From Opitutaceae bacterium (lineage in GTDB: Bacteria > Verrucomicrobiota > Verrucomicrobiia > Opitutales > Opitutaceae): 6,408 bases of DNA. The stretch covers positions 1 to 6,408 of the forward strand of contig JAITDF010000158.1 in assembly GCA_031282705.1 (NCBI GenBank), in the 5' to 3' direction. The notes under the pieces were generated by a model. The model was not told the origin of the DNA and did not search any database. It saw only the letters and a list, made by a program, of their open reading frames with translations. This document shows, in pieces, positions 1 through 6,340 of this stretch (its first letter is position 1; each line of letters begins with the position of its first letter). The position numbers and the translations under genes were made by a program.

Positions 1-73
1 CCGTCGTTTGCCTCGTGGTGCTCGCGGCGGTCTCGGCGAGACCGCCCTGCCAAAACGGACCGCCGCGTAACAT
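1..73. repeat. Edge of a repeat element: palindrome plus TGTTACGCGG-type terminus
   Basis: A perfect 9-bp palindrome (GGCGGTCTC at 26-34, GAGACCGCC at 38-46, loop GGC) lies near the window edge. It is followed at 63-73 by CCGCGTAACAT, the reverse complement of ATGTTACGCGG. That motif is also the end of the inverted-repeat element at 1861-2259 and of the copy at 6322. Its orientation here is that of a right-hand terminus, so the element would extend leftwards out of the window. The heptamer CGGACCG (56-62) beside it recurs as its complement at 6343-6349 beside the other single copy. No coding sequence is recognisable. Calling it a truncated member of the same family is inference from 11 shared bases. 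Confidence 0.5.
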
Positions 74-325
74 TATTTCGATCAGTTTTTGAGCCGACTT
101 GGAAGTCTGCGCTGCGTCAGGCCGCCGGCGCGGCAACCCCGGTTTCATTCAGGGCGCGTGTTTTGAACGGCGGAAATAACGGCGTCCCCAAAAACCGTGT
201 CTTTACCGTGATGCATAAAACTGCACGATGCACGCCGCCGGTTTGCCGCCATGCTTCCGACAGGCCCAGGGGCAGCAGGAAGCGGGAAGGGCGCGGCCCT
301 GTTGTCCCGCATTTGTTTTCCATCC
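74..325. other. Non-coding leader upstream of comM
   Basis: Reading frames here show no recognisable protein and no conserved start context. A two-part hairpin lies 16 nt before the comM start: GCGGGA (282-287) pairs with TCCCGC (305-310), enclosing AGGGC/GCCCT (288-292 and 296-300). It may structure the 5' UTR. The most AT-rich stretch is around 188-220, where a comM promoter might lie, but I found no -35/-10 pair at good spacing. GATGCA occurs twice (211 and 227). Confidence 0.4.
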
Positions 326-1860
<1,535 letters not shown>

Positions 1861-1861
<1 letters not shown>

Positions 1862-1906
1862 CTGATGTTACGCGGAAGCGGAGACAGCGCTTGACCTTTT
1901 CAGCCC
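1861..1906 (+). repeat. Left terminal inverted repeat
   Basis: Begins ACTGATGTTACGCGGAAGCG and runs through GAGACAGCGCTTGACC into the first REP-like unit. It pairs with 2206-2259. Its first base is the last base of the comM stop codon. Bases 1862-1880 recur perfectly at 6322-6340. Confidence 0.8.
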
Positions 1907-1922
1907 CGGGGGGGGCGGCAGC
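1904..1922 (-). repeat. REP-like unit 1 (degenerate, with a G8 run)
   Basis: CCCC followed by eight G and CGGCAGC. Its inverted partner at 2122-2140 reads, on the same strand, CCCCGAAGGGGCGGCAGC. The unit appears to have lost its AA loop and gained a G. The G8 tract is prone to slippage and to sequencing error. Confidence 0.6.
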
Positions 1923-1928
1923 CTTTAG

Positions 1929-1961
1929 CCGTGGGTGACGATCGCATCGAGGAACCCACGG
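1929..1961. repeat. Hairpin with CCGTGGGT/ACCCACGG stem, left copy
   Basis: A perfect 8-bp stem (1929-1936 with 1954-1961). Its loop carries a smaller palindrome CGAT-CGC-ATCG (1940-1950). The whole 33-nt unit is an inverted copy of 2083-2115, differing at two bases. Confidence 0.75.
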
Positions 1962-1982
1962 AAAAAGTTGTTTAAAACACCA

Positions 1983-2003
1983 AGCCCAGAAGGGGCGGCA
2001 GCG
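1983..2003 (-). repeat. REP-like unit 2
   Basis: Reads AGCCCAGAAGGGGCGGCAGC on the plus strand. It is the inverted partner of unit 3 (2043-2062) with one mismatch. Together the two form a stem of about 20 bp around a 39-nt loop. Confidence 0.7.
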
Positions 2004-2042
2004 CGCGCCGTTCGCCTCGGCGCATTTCCCCGCCCTTCCCTC

Positions 2043-2062
2043 GCTGCCGCCCCTTCGGGGCT
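2043..2062 (+). repeat. REP-like unit 3
   Basis: GCTGCCGCCCCTTCGGGGCT, a consensus-like copy. The CCCC-TTC-GGGG core can also fold with a UUCG tetraloop, which is unusually stable in RNA. A T7 run follows almost at once. Confidence 0.75.
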
Positions 2063-2071
2063 CGTTTTTTT
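2049..2071 (+). terminator. Candidate intrinsic terminator for comM (inside the element)
   Basis: The hairpin GCCCC-TTC-GGGGC (2049-2061) is followed by TCG and seven T (2065-2071), the layout of a rho-independent terminator on the plus strand. It lies about 190 nt beyond the comM stop. The longer pairing of units 2 and 3 would strengthen the stem. I saw no equally good T run after a hairpin for the opposing ABC transcript; the nearest is unit 2 read on the minus strand, followed by TTGGTGTTTT. Confidence 0.5.
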
Positions 2072-2082
2072 CTTGAGGGATT

Positions 2083-2115
2083 CCGTGGGTTCCTCGCTGC
2101 GCTCGTCACCCACGG
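2083..2115. repeat. Hairpin with CCGTGGGT/ACCCACGG stem, right copy
   Basis: An inverted copy of 1929-1961 with the same perfect 8-bp stem (2083-2090 with 2108-2115). The two differences fall in the loop and break the inner CGAT/ATCG pairing seen in the left copy. Confidence 0.75.
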
Positions 2116-2121
2116 CTATGG

Positions 2122-2140
2122 GCTGCCGCCCCTTCGGGGC
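2122..2140 (+). repeat. REP-like unit 4
   Basis: GCTGCCGCCCCTTCGGGGC, the inverted partner of the degenerate unit 1 at 1904-1922. Confidence 0.75.
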
Positions 2141-2161
2141 GAAATCCGCCGACACCGGTGT

Positions 2162-2180
2162 CTGACGCCCCTTCGGGGCT
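2162..2180 (+). repeat. REP-like unit 5
   Basis: CTGACGCCCCTTCGGGGCT. The core is intact and the left shoulder differs (TGAC for TGCC). It has no counterpart in the left half of the element. Confidence 0.7.
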
Positions 2181-2191
2181 GACCACTGCCA

Positions 2192-2210
2192 TTGCCGTCC
2201 CTTCGGGGCT
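2192..2210 (+). repeat. REP-like unit 6
   Basis: TTGCCGTCCCTTCGGGGCT. One C of the core is replaced by T. It abuts the right terminal repeat, just as unit 1 abuts the left one. Confidence 0.65.
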
Positions 2211-2259
2211 GAAAAGGTCAAGCACTGTCTCCGCCCCCGCGTAACATCGTAACATCAGT
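2206..2259 (-). repeat. Right terminal inverted repeat with an 8-bp tandem duplication
   Basis: The reverse complement starts ACTGATGTTAC and matches 1861-1906. It carries GTAACATC twice in tandem (2241-2248 and 2249-2256) where the left end has it once. Elsewhere there are three substitutions. It ends 67 nt beyond the stop codon of the ABC gene. Confidence 0.8.
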
Positions 2260-2326
2260 ACATGAGTGACGAACCGTTTTTTATTGCGGAATCAAAGGCA
2301 TGGGGCGCGGGGGGCGGGGGGCGTCT

Positions 2327-3301
2327 TTAGCGCGAGTTGAACAGGTCGGCGATGATGTCCTCCAGGGGGACGTCCTCGATGGTGATGTCCACGACGGGGC
2401 CGGCGGCGAGGATTTCCTGCGAGACGCTCACGACCGCGTCGGCCGGCACGGTGAGCGTCACGCGGCCTTCGTCGTCGCGCACGGCGGCGCCGCGGGCGGA
2501 GGCCCAGTGCTCGGGGAAACGCCCGGGTTGCGGGATGAATTTTATGATTTTGCGGCGCGCGCCCTGGCGCGATTCGAGGCGGTCGAGTTCGCCATCGTAG
2601 ATTTTTGTCCCTTTGTGAATCACGATGACGCGTTCGCAGAGTTCCTCGATGTCCGCCATGTAGTGGCTGGTGAGCAGGATGGTGACGCGGTGGCGGCGGT
2701 TGTAGTCGCGCAGGAACTGGCGCACGGCCTTTTGCGAGAGCACGTCGAGGCCGATGGTCGGCTCGTCGAGAAACAGGACGCGCGGGCGGTGCAGGAGCGC
2801 GGCGATAAGCTCCATCTTCATGCGTTCGCCGAGGGAAAGCTCGCGCACCATGACGTTGAGCTTCGGGCCGACGCCGAGCAGCGCGACGAGTTCGTCGAGC
2901 GTGGCTTTGTAGCCGGCGGCGGGCAGATTGTAGATGTGGCGCAGGAGCAGGAACGACTCCTGCGCGGGCAGATCCCACCAGAGCTGGTTTTTCTGGCCGA
3001 GGACGAGCGCGAAGAGGCGGCGGTAGGCGTTTTCGCGGCGCACGGGGTCGAACCCGGCCACGCGCGCGCTGCCGCCGGTGGGGAAGATGAGCCCGGCGAG
3101 CATCTTGAGCGTGGTGGTCTTGCCCGCGCCGTTGGGGCCGAGAAAGCCGACGAACTCGCCCTCGGCAATGTCGAACGACACGTCCTTCGCCGCCGCGATT
3201 TCCTCGAAGTCGCGTTTGAACAGGCCGTGGAGCCCGCCCAGGAAACCGGGGCGTTTTTTGTAGGTGCGGAAGACGCGGGTGAGATTGCGGACTTCGATCA
3301 T
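2327..3301 (-). CDS. ABC-2-type exporter ATP-binding protein (COG4586 type), no permease nearby
   Basis: A complete 324-residue cytoplasmic ATPase. Seen: Walker A GPNGAGKT (55-62), Q-loop region LGQKNQ (101-106), signature LSLGER (156-161, the ABC LSGGQ position), Walker B VLFLDEP (175-181), D-loop GLD (184-186) and H-loop His213. The N-terminal segment RTYKKRPGFLGGLHGLFKR before the first beta strand and the stretch NQLWWDLPAQESFLLL are characteristic of the COG4586 group of ABC-2 exporter ATPases. The C-terminal region (about 235-324) is the extra regulatory-type domain of such exporters. These ATPases normally work with two ABC-2 membrane proteins. None is present: upstream is rdgB, and downstream are the repeat element and comM. 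Start ATG 3301 (MIEVRNLTRVF) matches the family; an in-frame ATG at 3343, 4 nt after the rdgB stop, would add 14 unconserved residues. No SD precedes either start. The transported substrate cannot be told. Confidence 0.9.
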   Translation of the reverse strand: MIEVRNLTRVFRTYKKRPGFLGGLHGLFKRDFEEIAAAKDVSFDIAEGEFVGFLGPNGAGKTTTLKMLAGLIFPTGGSARVAGFDPVRRENAYRRLFALVLGQKNQLWWDLPAQESFLLLRHIYNLPAAGYKATLDELVALLGVGPKLNVMVRELSLGERMKMELIAALLHRPRVLFLDEPTIGLDVLSQKAVRQFLRDYNRRHRVTILLTSHYMADIEELCERVIVIHKGTKIYDGELDRLESRQGARRKIIKFIPQPGRFPEHWASARGAAVRDDEGRVTLTVPADAVVSVSQEILAAGPVVDITIEDVPLEDIIADLFNSR

Positions 3302-3347
3302 GGAGAGGCTGGGCGGCGGCGCGGCGCGGCGCGCTCCGGGCATGGGT

Positions 3348-4097
3348 TCACGATGCGCATCGGGTTGCCAGAAACGCCGCCGCCGCGGCCCAGGCGCGGC
3401 CGCGGTGGCTGAGCTGGTTTTTGAACGCGTCCCCTAGCTCGCCGAGCGTCCGGTCGTGCCCGGCGGGGATGAAGAGCGGGTCGTAGCCGAAGCCGCCGGC
3501 GCCGCGCGGCGCGCGGGCGAGGCGTCCGTCGCAGCGGCCCTCGAAGACGTGCCCGGCGCCGCCGGGCGCGATGAGGTGGAGCACGCAGATGTAATGCGCG
3601 CCGCGCCCGCCGTCGGGGACGCCGCGCATGGCGGCGGCGAGCCTGGCGAGGTTGGCGGCGGGGTCGCCTTGCGGGCCGGCGTAGTAGGCGGACTCGACGC
3701 CCGGCGCGCCGCCGAGCGCGTCCACGCAAATCCCGCTGTCGTCGGCCATCACCCAGGCGTTGGCAAACGCGGCGGCGTCGGTGGCGCCGCCGCCGCCCGC
3801 GGCGCCGCCGCCGGCATTGCCAGAGTCCGCGCCGCCCGCGCCGCCGCCGCCGGGACTTTTTTGGGATTCGGGATTTGGGATTCGGGATTTCCCCGCCGCG
3901 AGAGCGTCGAGTTTTTCCCGCAGGGCGCGGGCCTTTTTGCGGGCGTTGCCGGTGAAGGTGCCCGTGTCCTCCTCGACCGGCGGCATGCCGCCGGCGGCCG
4001 AGGCGGAGAGGATTTCGAGCGGCAGGCCGGAGGCGCTGGCGAGCGACTGGAATTCCCGCGCCTTGTGCGCGTTACCGGAGGCTAAAAACAGTTTCAT
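3348..4097 (-). CDS. rdgB: RdgB/HAM1 family XTP/dITP diphosphatase with a low-complexity insertion
   Basis: This Mg-dependent enzyme hydrolyses dITP, ITP and XTP to the monophosphate and pyrophosphate, keeping deaminated purines out of DNA and RNA. Family motifs in order: SGNAHK (7-12), EEDTGTF.GNARKKA (42-56), the catalytic ADDSG (118-122) followed by CVDALGGAPGV, GGFGYDPLF (201-209) and KNQLSHRGRA (226-235). It is 249 residues, against about 195-205 for the family. The surplus is one insertion at about 69-111, rich in Gly and Ala and starting KSRIPNPESQKSP, placed just before ADDSG. The RIPNPES part is encoded by GGGATTY heptamers. The usual SAR(Y/F)xG reads SAYYAG here (136-141). The start ATG lies inside the 3' end of ribD (26-nt overlap), which suggests translational coupling. 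The stop is 46 nt before the ABC start. The fold and the main catalytic residues appear intact, so the enzyme is probably active. Confidence 0.92.
   Translation of the reverse strand: MKLFLASGNAHKAREFQSLASASGLPLEILSASAAGGMPPVEEDTGTFTGNARKKARALREKLDALAAGKSRIPNPESQKSPGGGGAGGADSGNAGGGAAGGGGATDAAAFANAWVMADDSGICVDALGGAPGVESAYYAGPQGDPAANLARLAAAMRGVPDGGRGAHYICVLHLIAPGGAGHVFEGRCDGRLARAPRGAGGFGYDPLFIPAGHDRTLGELGDAFKNQLSHRGRAWAAAAAFLATRCAS
3863..3890. repeat. GGGATTY heptamer tandem repeat inside rdgB
   Basis: Four contiguous 7-bp units, GGGATTC GGGATTT GGGATTC GGGATTT, equivalent to two perfect 14-bp units. Neither unit length is a multiple of three, so gain or loss of one unit would shift the rdgB frame. 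The tract is AT-richer than its surroundings and lies in the part of rdgB that encodes the insertion. Confidence 0.9.
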
Positions 4098-5307
4098 CGA
4101 TGTGGATTTTTTCCGGGTAAACGACCCGGCCGCGCATGAGCTGGTCGTCGCCGAACGAGGCGTGGCGCACGTCGGCCAGGCGCAGCGCCTGGTCGAGACG
4201 CTCGGTGCGCAGGCCGGTGTAAACGGGCTTGGCGCGCTCGTCGGCGAAGAGCAGCGGCGAGCGGTAAATGAAAAGGTAGTCGAGCTGGCGCTCCTGCAGG
4301 CACTCGCTCACGAGCTGGCTGCCGCCTTCGAGATAGACGCCGGTGATTTTCTCCTCGGCGCATTTCTGCCGGAAGGCGGCGAGCGGCACGCGCTGCGTGG
4401 GCGAGTCGAGGCACCAGACCTGCACGCCCTGGTCGCGGAGTTTGCGCACGTAGCCGAGGCCGCCGTGCGGCGTGGTGACGACGATGGTGCGCCCGCGAAA
4501 TTCGTCCGTGTAAAGGCGCGGCGGCGAGCGGTCGGTCATCGAGCGCAGCAGGCCGTCGAACACGAAGCGCAGCGGGCACCATTCCTCCCCGCCCTCGATG
4601 CGCGCGGTGAGGCGCGGGTTGTCCTTCGCGAGGGTGCCGGCGCCGATGGCGATGGACGGGAACAGCCGCCGCCAGCGCATCACGTCGGCGCGCGCGGGTT
4701 CGCCGGTGATCCAGCGGGACTCGCCGGTGCGCGTGGCGATTTTGGCGTCGAGCGTGATGGCGGATTTCGCGGCGATGAGCGGCGCGCGCGCGGTCACCCA
4801 GTGGTTGAACAACAGATTCAAGTCCGCGCACTCGGCCCCGAGCACGCCGCTGACGACTTCGATGCCCGCGTCGCGCAGCACCTGAAAACCGCGCCCCGCG
4901 TGTTCGGCGGACGGGTCGGTCGCGCCGGCGACCACGCGCGCGATGCCGGCCTCGCGGATGGCGTCGGTGCAGGCGCCGGTGCGGCCGTGCGTGGAGCAGG
5001 GCTCAAGCGTGACGTAGAGCGTGGCGCCGGGCGCGGGCCGGCGGCCGAGCGCGGCGAGCGCGGCGCGTTCGGCGTGCGGGCCGCCGTCCCGCTCATGCCA
5101 GCCTTCGGCGACGACGGTGCCGTCCTCGACGATGAGAGCCCCGACCATGGGATTGGGATGCGTGGCGCCCCAGCCGCGCCGCGCGAGCTCCAAGGCGCGG
5201 CGCATGTGGCGCTCGTGCCGGGCGGATTGCGCGGCGCCGGATTGCGCGGTGTCAATCGGAGGGCGGGTTTGACCGGTGCTCATATAAAAATCGTCCTTAC
5301 CAAACAT
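4072..5307 (-). CDS. ribD: RibD: bifunctional riboflavin-biosynthesis deaminase/reductase
   Basis: It deaminates 2,5-diamino-6-ribosylamino-4(3H)-pyrimidinone 5'-phosphate and then reduces the ribosyl side chain with NADPH, the second and third steps of riboflavin synthesis. Seen: a cytidine-deaminase-like domain (about 32-170) with PNPMVGALIV (51-60) and zinc ligands in HAE (His78, catalytic Glu80) and EPCSTHGRTGAC (Cys104, Cys113); a reductase domain (about 176-405) with KSAITLDAKIA, GESRWITG (195-202), GAGTLAKDNPRLTAR (222-236) and the EGGS loop (327-330). The length of 411 is somewhat above the usual 360-380, mainly from a 30-residue polar N-terminal extension. ATG 5307 is chosen because AAGGAGG lies 4 nt before it; an in-frame ATG at 5283 is the alternative. 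The usual second Pro of the RTPPC motif is Ala here. It overlaps rdgB. No other rib gene and no visible FMN riboswitch are in the window, so ribD stands apart from a rib operon here. Confidence 0.95.
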   Translation of the reverse strand: MFGKDDFYMSTGQTRPPIDTAQSGAAQSARHERHMRRALELARRGWGATHPNPMVGALIVEDGTVVAEGWHERDGGPHAERAALAALGRRPAPGATLYVTLEPCSTHGRTGACTDAIREAGIARVVAGATDPSAEHAGRGFQVLRDAGIEVVSGVLGAECADLNLLFNHWVTARAPLIAAKSAITLDAKIATRTGESRWITGEPARADVMRWRRLFPSIAIGAGTLAKDNPRLTARIEGGEEWCPLRFVFDGLLRSMTDRSPPRLYTDEFRGRTIVVTTPHGGLGYVRKLRDQGVQVWCLDSPTQRVPLAAFRQKCAEEKITGVYLEGGSQLVSECLQERQLDYLFIYRSPLLFADERAKPVYTGLRTERLDQALRLADVRHASFGDDQLMRGRVVYPEKIHIDETVFSLR

Positions 5308-5311
5308 CTTT

Positions 5312-5318
5312 CCTCCTT
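5312..5318 (-). promoter_or_regulatory. Strong Shine-Dalgarno of ribD
   Basis: AAGGAGG on the minus strand, 4 nt before ATG 5307. It decides the ribD start over ATG 5283. It is the only near-perfect SD I see before a gene in this window. Because the flank is a purine tract, part of the match could be low-complexity chance. Confidence 0.7.
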
Positions 5319-5410
5319 CTCTTTATTCTTTCTCTTTCCTCTTTCCTCTTTCTCCCCAAGACCGTCCGCTCCGGGGAGAAGGAGGAAAGAGAGAGAGAAA
5401 GAATAAAGAG
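5319..5410 (-). promoter_or_regulatory. Long purine/pyrimidine hairpin in the ribD leader
   Basis: 5319-5357 (all pyrimidine except one A) and 5373-5410 (all purine except one T) are inverted copies of each other. They form a stem of about 38 bp with one mismatch and one bulge, around the 15-nt loop 5358-5372 (AAGACCGTCCGCTCC). In the ribD transcript the stem ends exactly where the SD begins, leaving the SD single-stranded. The loop-distal part of the other arm (5376-5390) also matches 5307-5321 perfectly for 15 bp, so an alternative fold would cover the SD and the A of the start codon. The element AAAGAATAAAG occurs at 5398-5408 and 5412-5422, and inverted at 5321-5331. It fills most of the 129-nt gap between the hydrolase gene and ribD. 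It has no T run on the transcribed strand, so it is not a standard terminator. Confidence 0.65.
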
Positions 5411-5436
5411 GAAAGAATAAAGAAAGGGGGCCGCGT

Positions 5437-6072
5437 TTATGCGCGCACATACGGATTGGTTTTCTTTTCCCCGCCGACGGTGGTGTCGTCGCCGTGGCCG
5501 GGCAGCACGCGGGTGTCGTCGGGCAGCGTGTAGATTTGCGCGCGGATGGAGCGGTCGAGTTCGCGCATGTCCCCGCCGGGCAGGTCGGTGCGGCCGATGC
5601 TGCCGGCAAACAGCGCGTCGCCCACGACGGCCATTTTTTGCGCGGGAAACCAGAACAGGATGTTGCCCGGACAATGCCCCGGCACGTGGCGCACCTCGAT
5701 TTGTTCGCCGAGCGCCTCGAAACGGTCGCCCTGCGCCACCCATGCGTCCACCTTCACCGGCTCGATTTCGATGCCGCGCGGCAGCAGCGCGCCCATCACC
5801 CCGGGCGTTTCGATGAGCGGCTGGTCGGCGCGGTGCGCGCGGACTTTCGCGCCGGTGCGCCGCACGACTTCGGCCGCGCCCTGCGTGTGGTCCCAATGCC
5901 CGTGCGTGAGCCAAAGCTCGGCGAGCCGGCATTTTTGCTCATCGAGGACGGGGGCGACGGCATCCCACACGTTTTCGGGCGCATCGACCAGGACCGCCTC
6001 GCCGCGTTTCGGCGCGGAGAGCAGGTAGCCGTGCGTGCAGGCCAGGCCGCCGGTGAAGACATGAATCTGCAT
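5437..6072 (-). CDS. Glyoxalase II-type metallo-beta-lactamase-fold hydrolase (YcbL/GloC-like)
   Basis: A complete 211-residue hydrolase with the two-metal site of the metallo-beta-lactamase fold: THGHWDH (56-62), His133 in VPGHCPGN, Asp152 in VVGDALFAGSIGRTD, and His193 in LPGHGDDTTVGGEKKTNPYV. The GRTDLPGGD segment (160-168) and the terminal TNP motif are typical of the short YcbL/GloC-type glyoxalase II, about 210-220 residues, lacking the C-terminal helical domain of the longer GloB. Family members hydrolyse S-lactoylglutathione or related thioesters, but the true substrate here is unknown. No signal peptide is seen, so it is cytoplasmic. ATG 6072 (MQIHVFTGG) fits the family start; ATG 6081, three codons earlier, is equally possible, and no good SD is visible for either. 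It lies upstream of ribD on the same strand with a 129-nt gap. Confidence 0.9.
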   Translation of the reverse strand: MQIHVFTGGLACTHGYLLSAPKRGEAVLVDAPENVWDAVAPVLDEQKCRLAELWLTHGHWDHTQGAAEVVRRTGAKVRAHRADQPLIETPGVMGALLPRGIEIEPVKVDAWVAQGDRFEALGEQIEVRHVPGHCPGNILFWFPAQKMAVVGDALFAGSIGRTDLPGGDMRELDRSIRAQIYTLPDDTRVLPGHGDDTTVGGEKKTNPYVRA

Positions 6073-6129
6073 GGCCGTCATTGCACACCGTCCCCGCGCC
6101 GCCAATCAACGCCAAATCCGGCCCCGGAC

Positions 6130-6168
6130 AAAAAAGTCCGCCGCGGCGCCATGCCGGTTGCGCCGCGG
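6130..6168 (-). terminator. Hairpin plus T6, terminator- or attenuator-like
   Basis: On the minus strand a perfect 9-bp GC stem (6160-6168 with 6141-6149, 10-nt loop) is followed after CGGAC by six T (6135-6130). This could end a leftward transcript entering from beyond the window. It sits only about 60 nt before the hydrolase start, leaving little room for a separate promoter, so it could instead attenuate that gene. Confidence 0.4.
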
Positions 6169-6171
6169 AGC

Positions 6172-6197
6172 GGGCGGCGGGGCGGGGCGGGGCGGGC
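6172..6197 (+). repeat. GGGGC tandem run, possible G-quadruplex
   Basis: Six G-runs of two to four bases, including three GGGGC units in tandem, separated by single C bases. Five of the runs hold at least three G, enough to meet the usual G-quadruplex pattern on the plus strand. The C-rich strand would be in any leftward transcript. Confidence 0.45.
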
Positions 6198-6321
6198 GGC
6201 GACTGGAAACGCCTGCTCCGCCTGCGGCTGGCAGGGTGGCACAGACATTCAACTTTCCACCCACCAACGCGATTCGTGCCGTCAAACAAGGATTCGACCA
6301 CAAATCGGCCAATAGACCGGC

Positions 6322-6340
6322 CTGATGTTACGCGGAAGCG
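6322..6340 (+). repeat. Further perfect copy of the element terminus
   Basis: CTGATGTTACGCGGAAGCG, identical over 19 bp to 1862-1880. After this the sequence diverges (TCCGGTCCGCGG against GAGACAGCG). It has left-end orientation, so an element would run rightwards beyond the window. Confidence 0.8.

Noticed and set aside
196..225. comM promoter around TTTACC and CATAAA
   Set aside because: The two hexamers are only 6 nt apart; no -35/-10 pair at 16-18 nt could be found.
2043..2210. CRISPR array from the repeated CCCCTTCGGGG units
   Set aside because: Unit spacing varies from about 30 to 80 nt, units occur in both orientations and are short palindromes, and no cas gene is present.
1925..2221. 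Small open frames in the repeat element (98 codons minus, 76 codons plus)
   Set aside because: They translate the REP-like units (repeated APKGRQ, SPEGAAA) and have no independent coding signal.
2300..3412. 370-codon plus-strand open frame opposite the ABC gene
   Set aside because: Shadow frame; the minus strand carries all ABC motifs in order.
3760..5406. 548-codon plus-strand open frame across rdgB and ribD
   Set aside because: Spans two real genes and the leader hairpin in antisense; composition is that of a GC-rich shadow.
5400..5419. ribD promoter with TATTCT -10 boxes
   Set aside because: The two TATTCT copies (minus strand) are part of the repeated AAAGAATAAAG blocks and lack a -35 at suitable distance.
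5308..5436. FMN riboswitch upstream of ribD
   Set aside because: The spacer is a purine/pyrimidine hairpin and shows none of the multi-helix conserved core of that aptamer.
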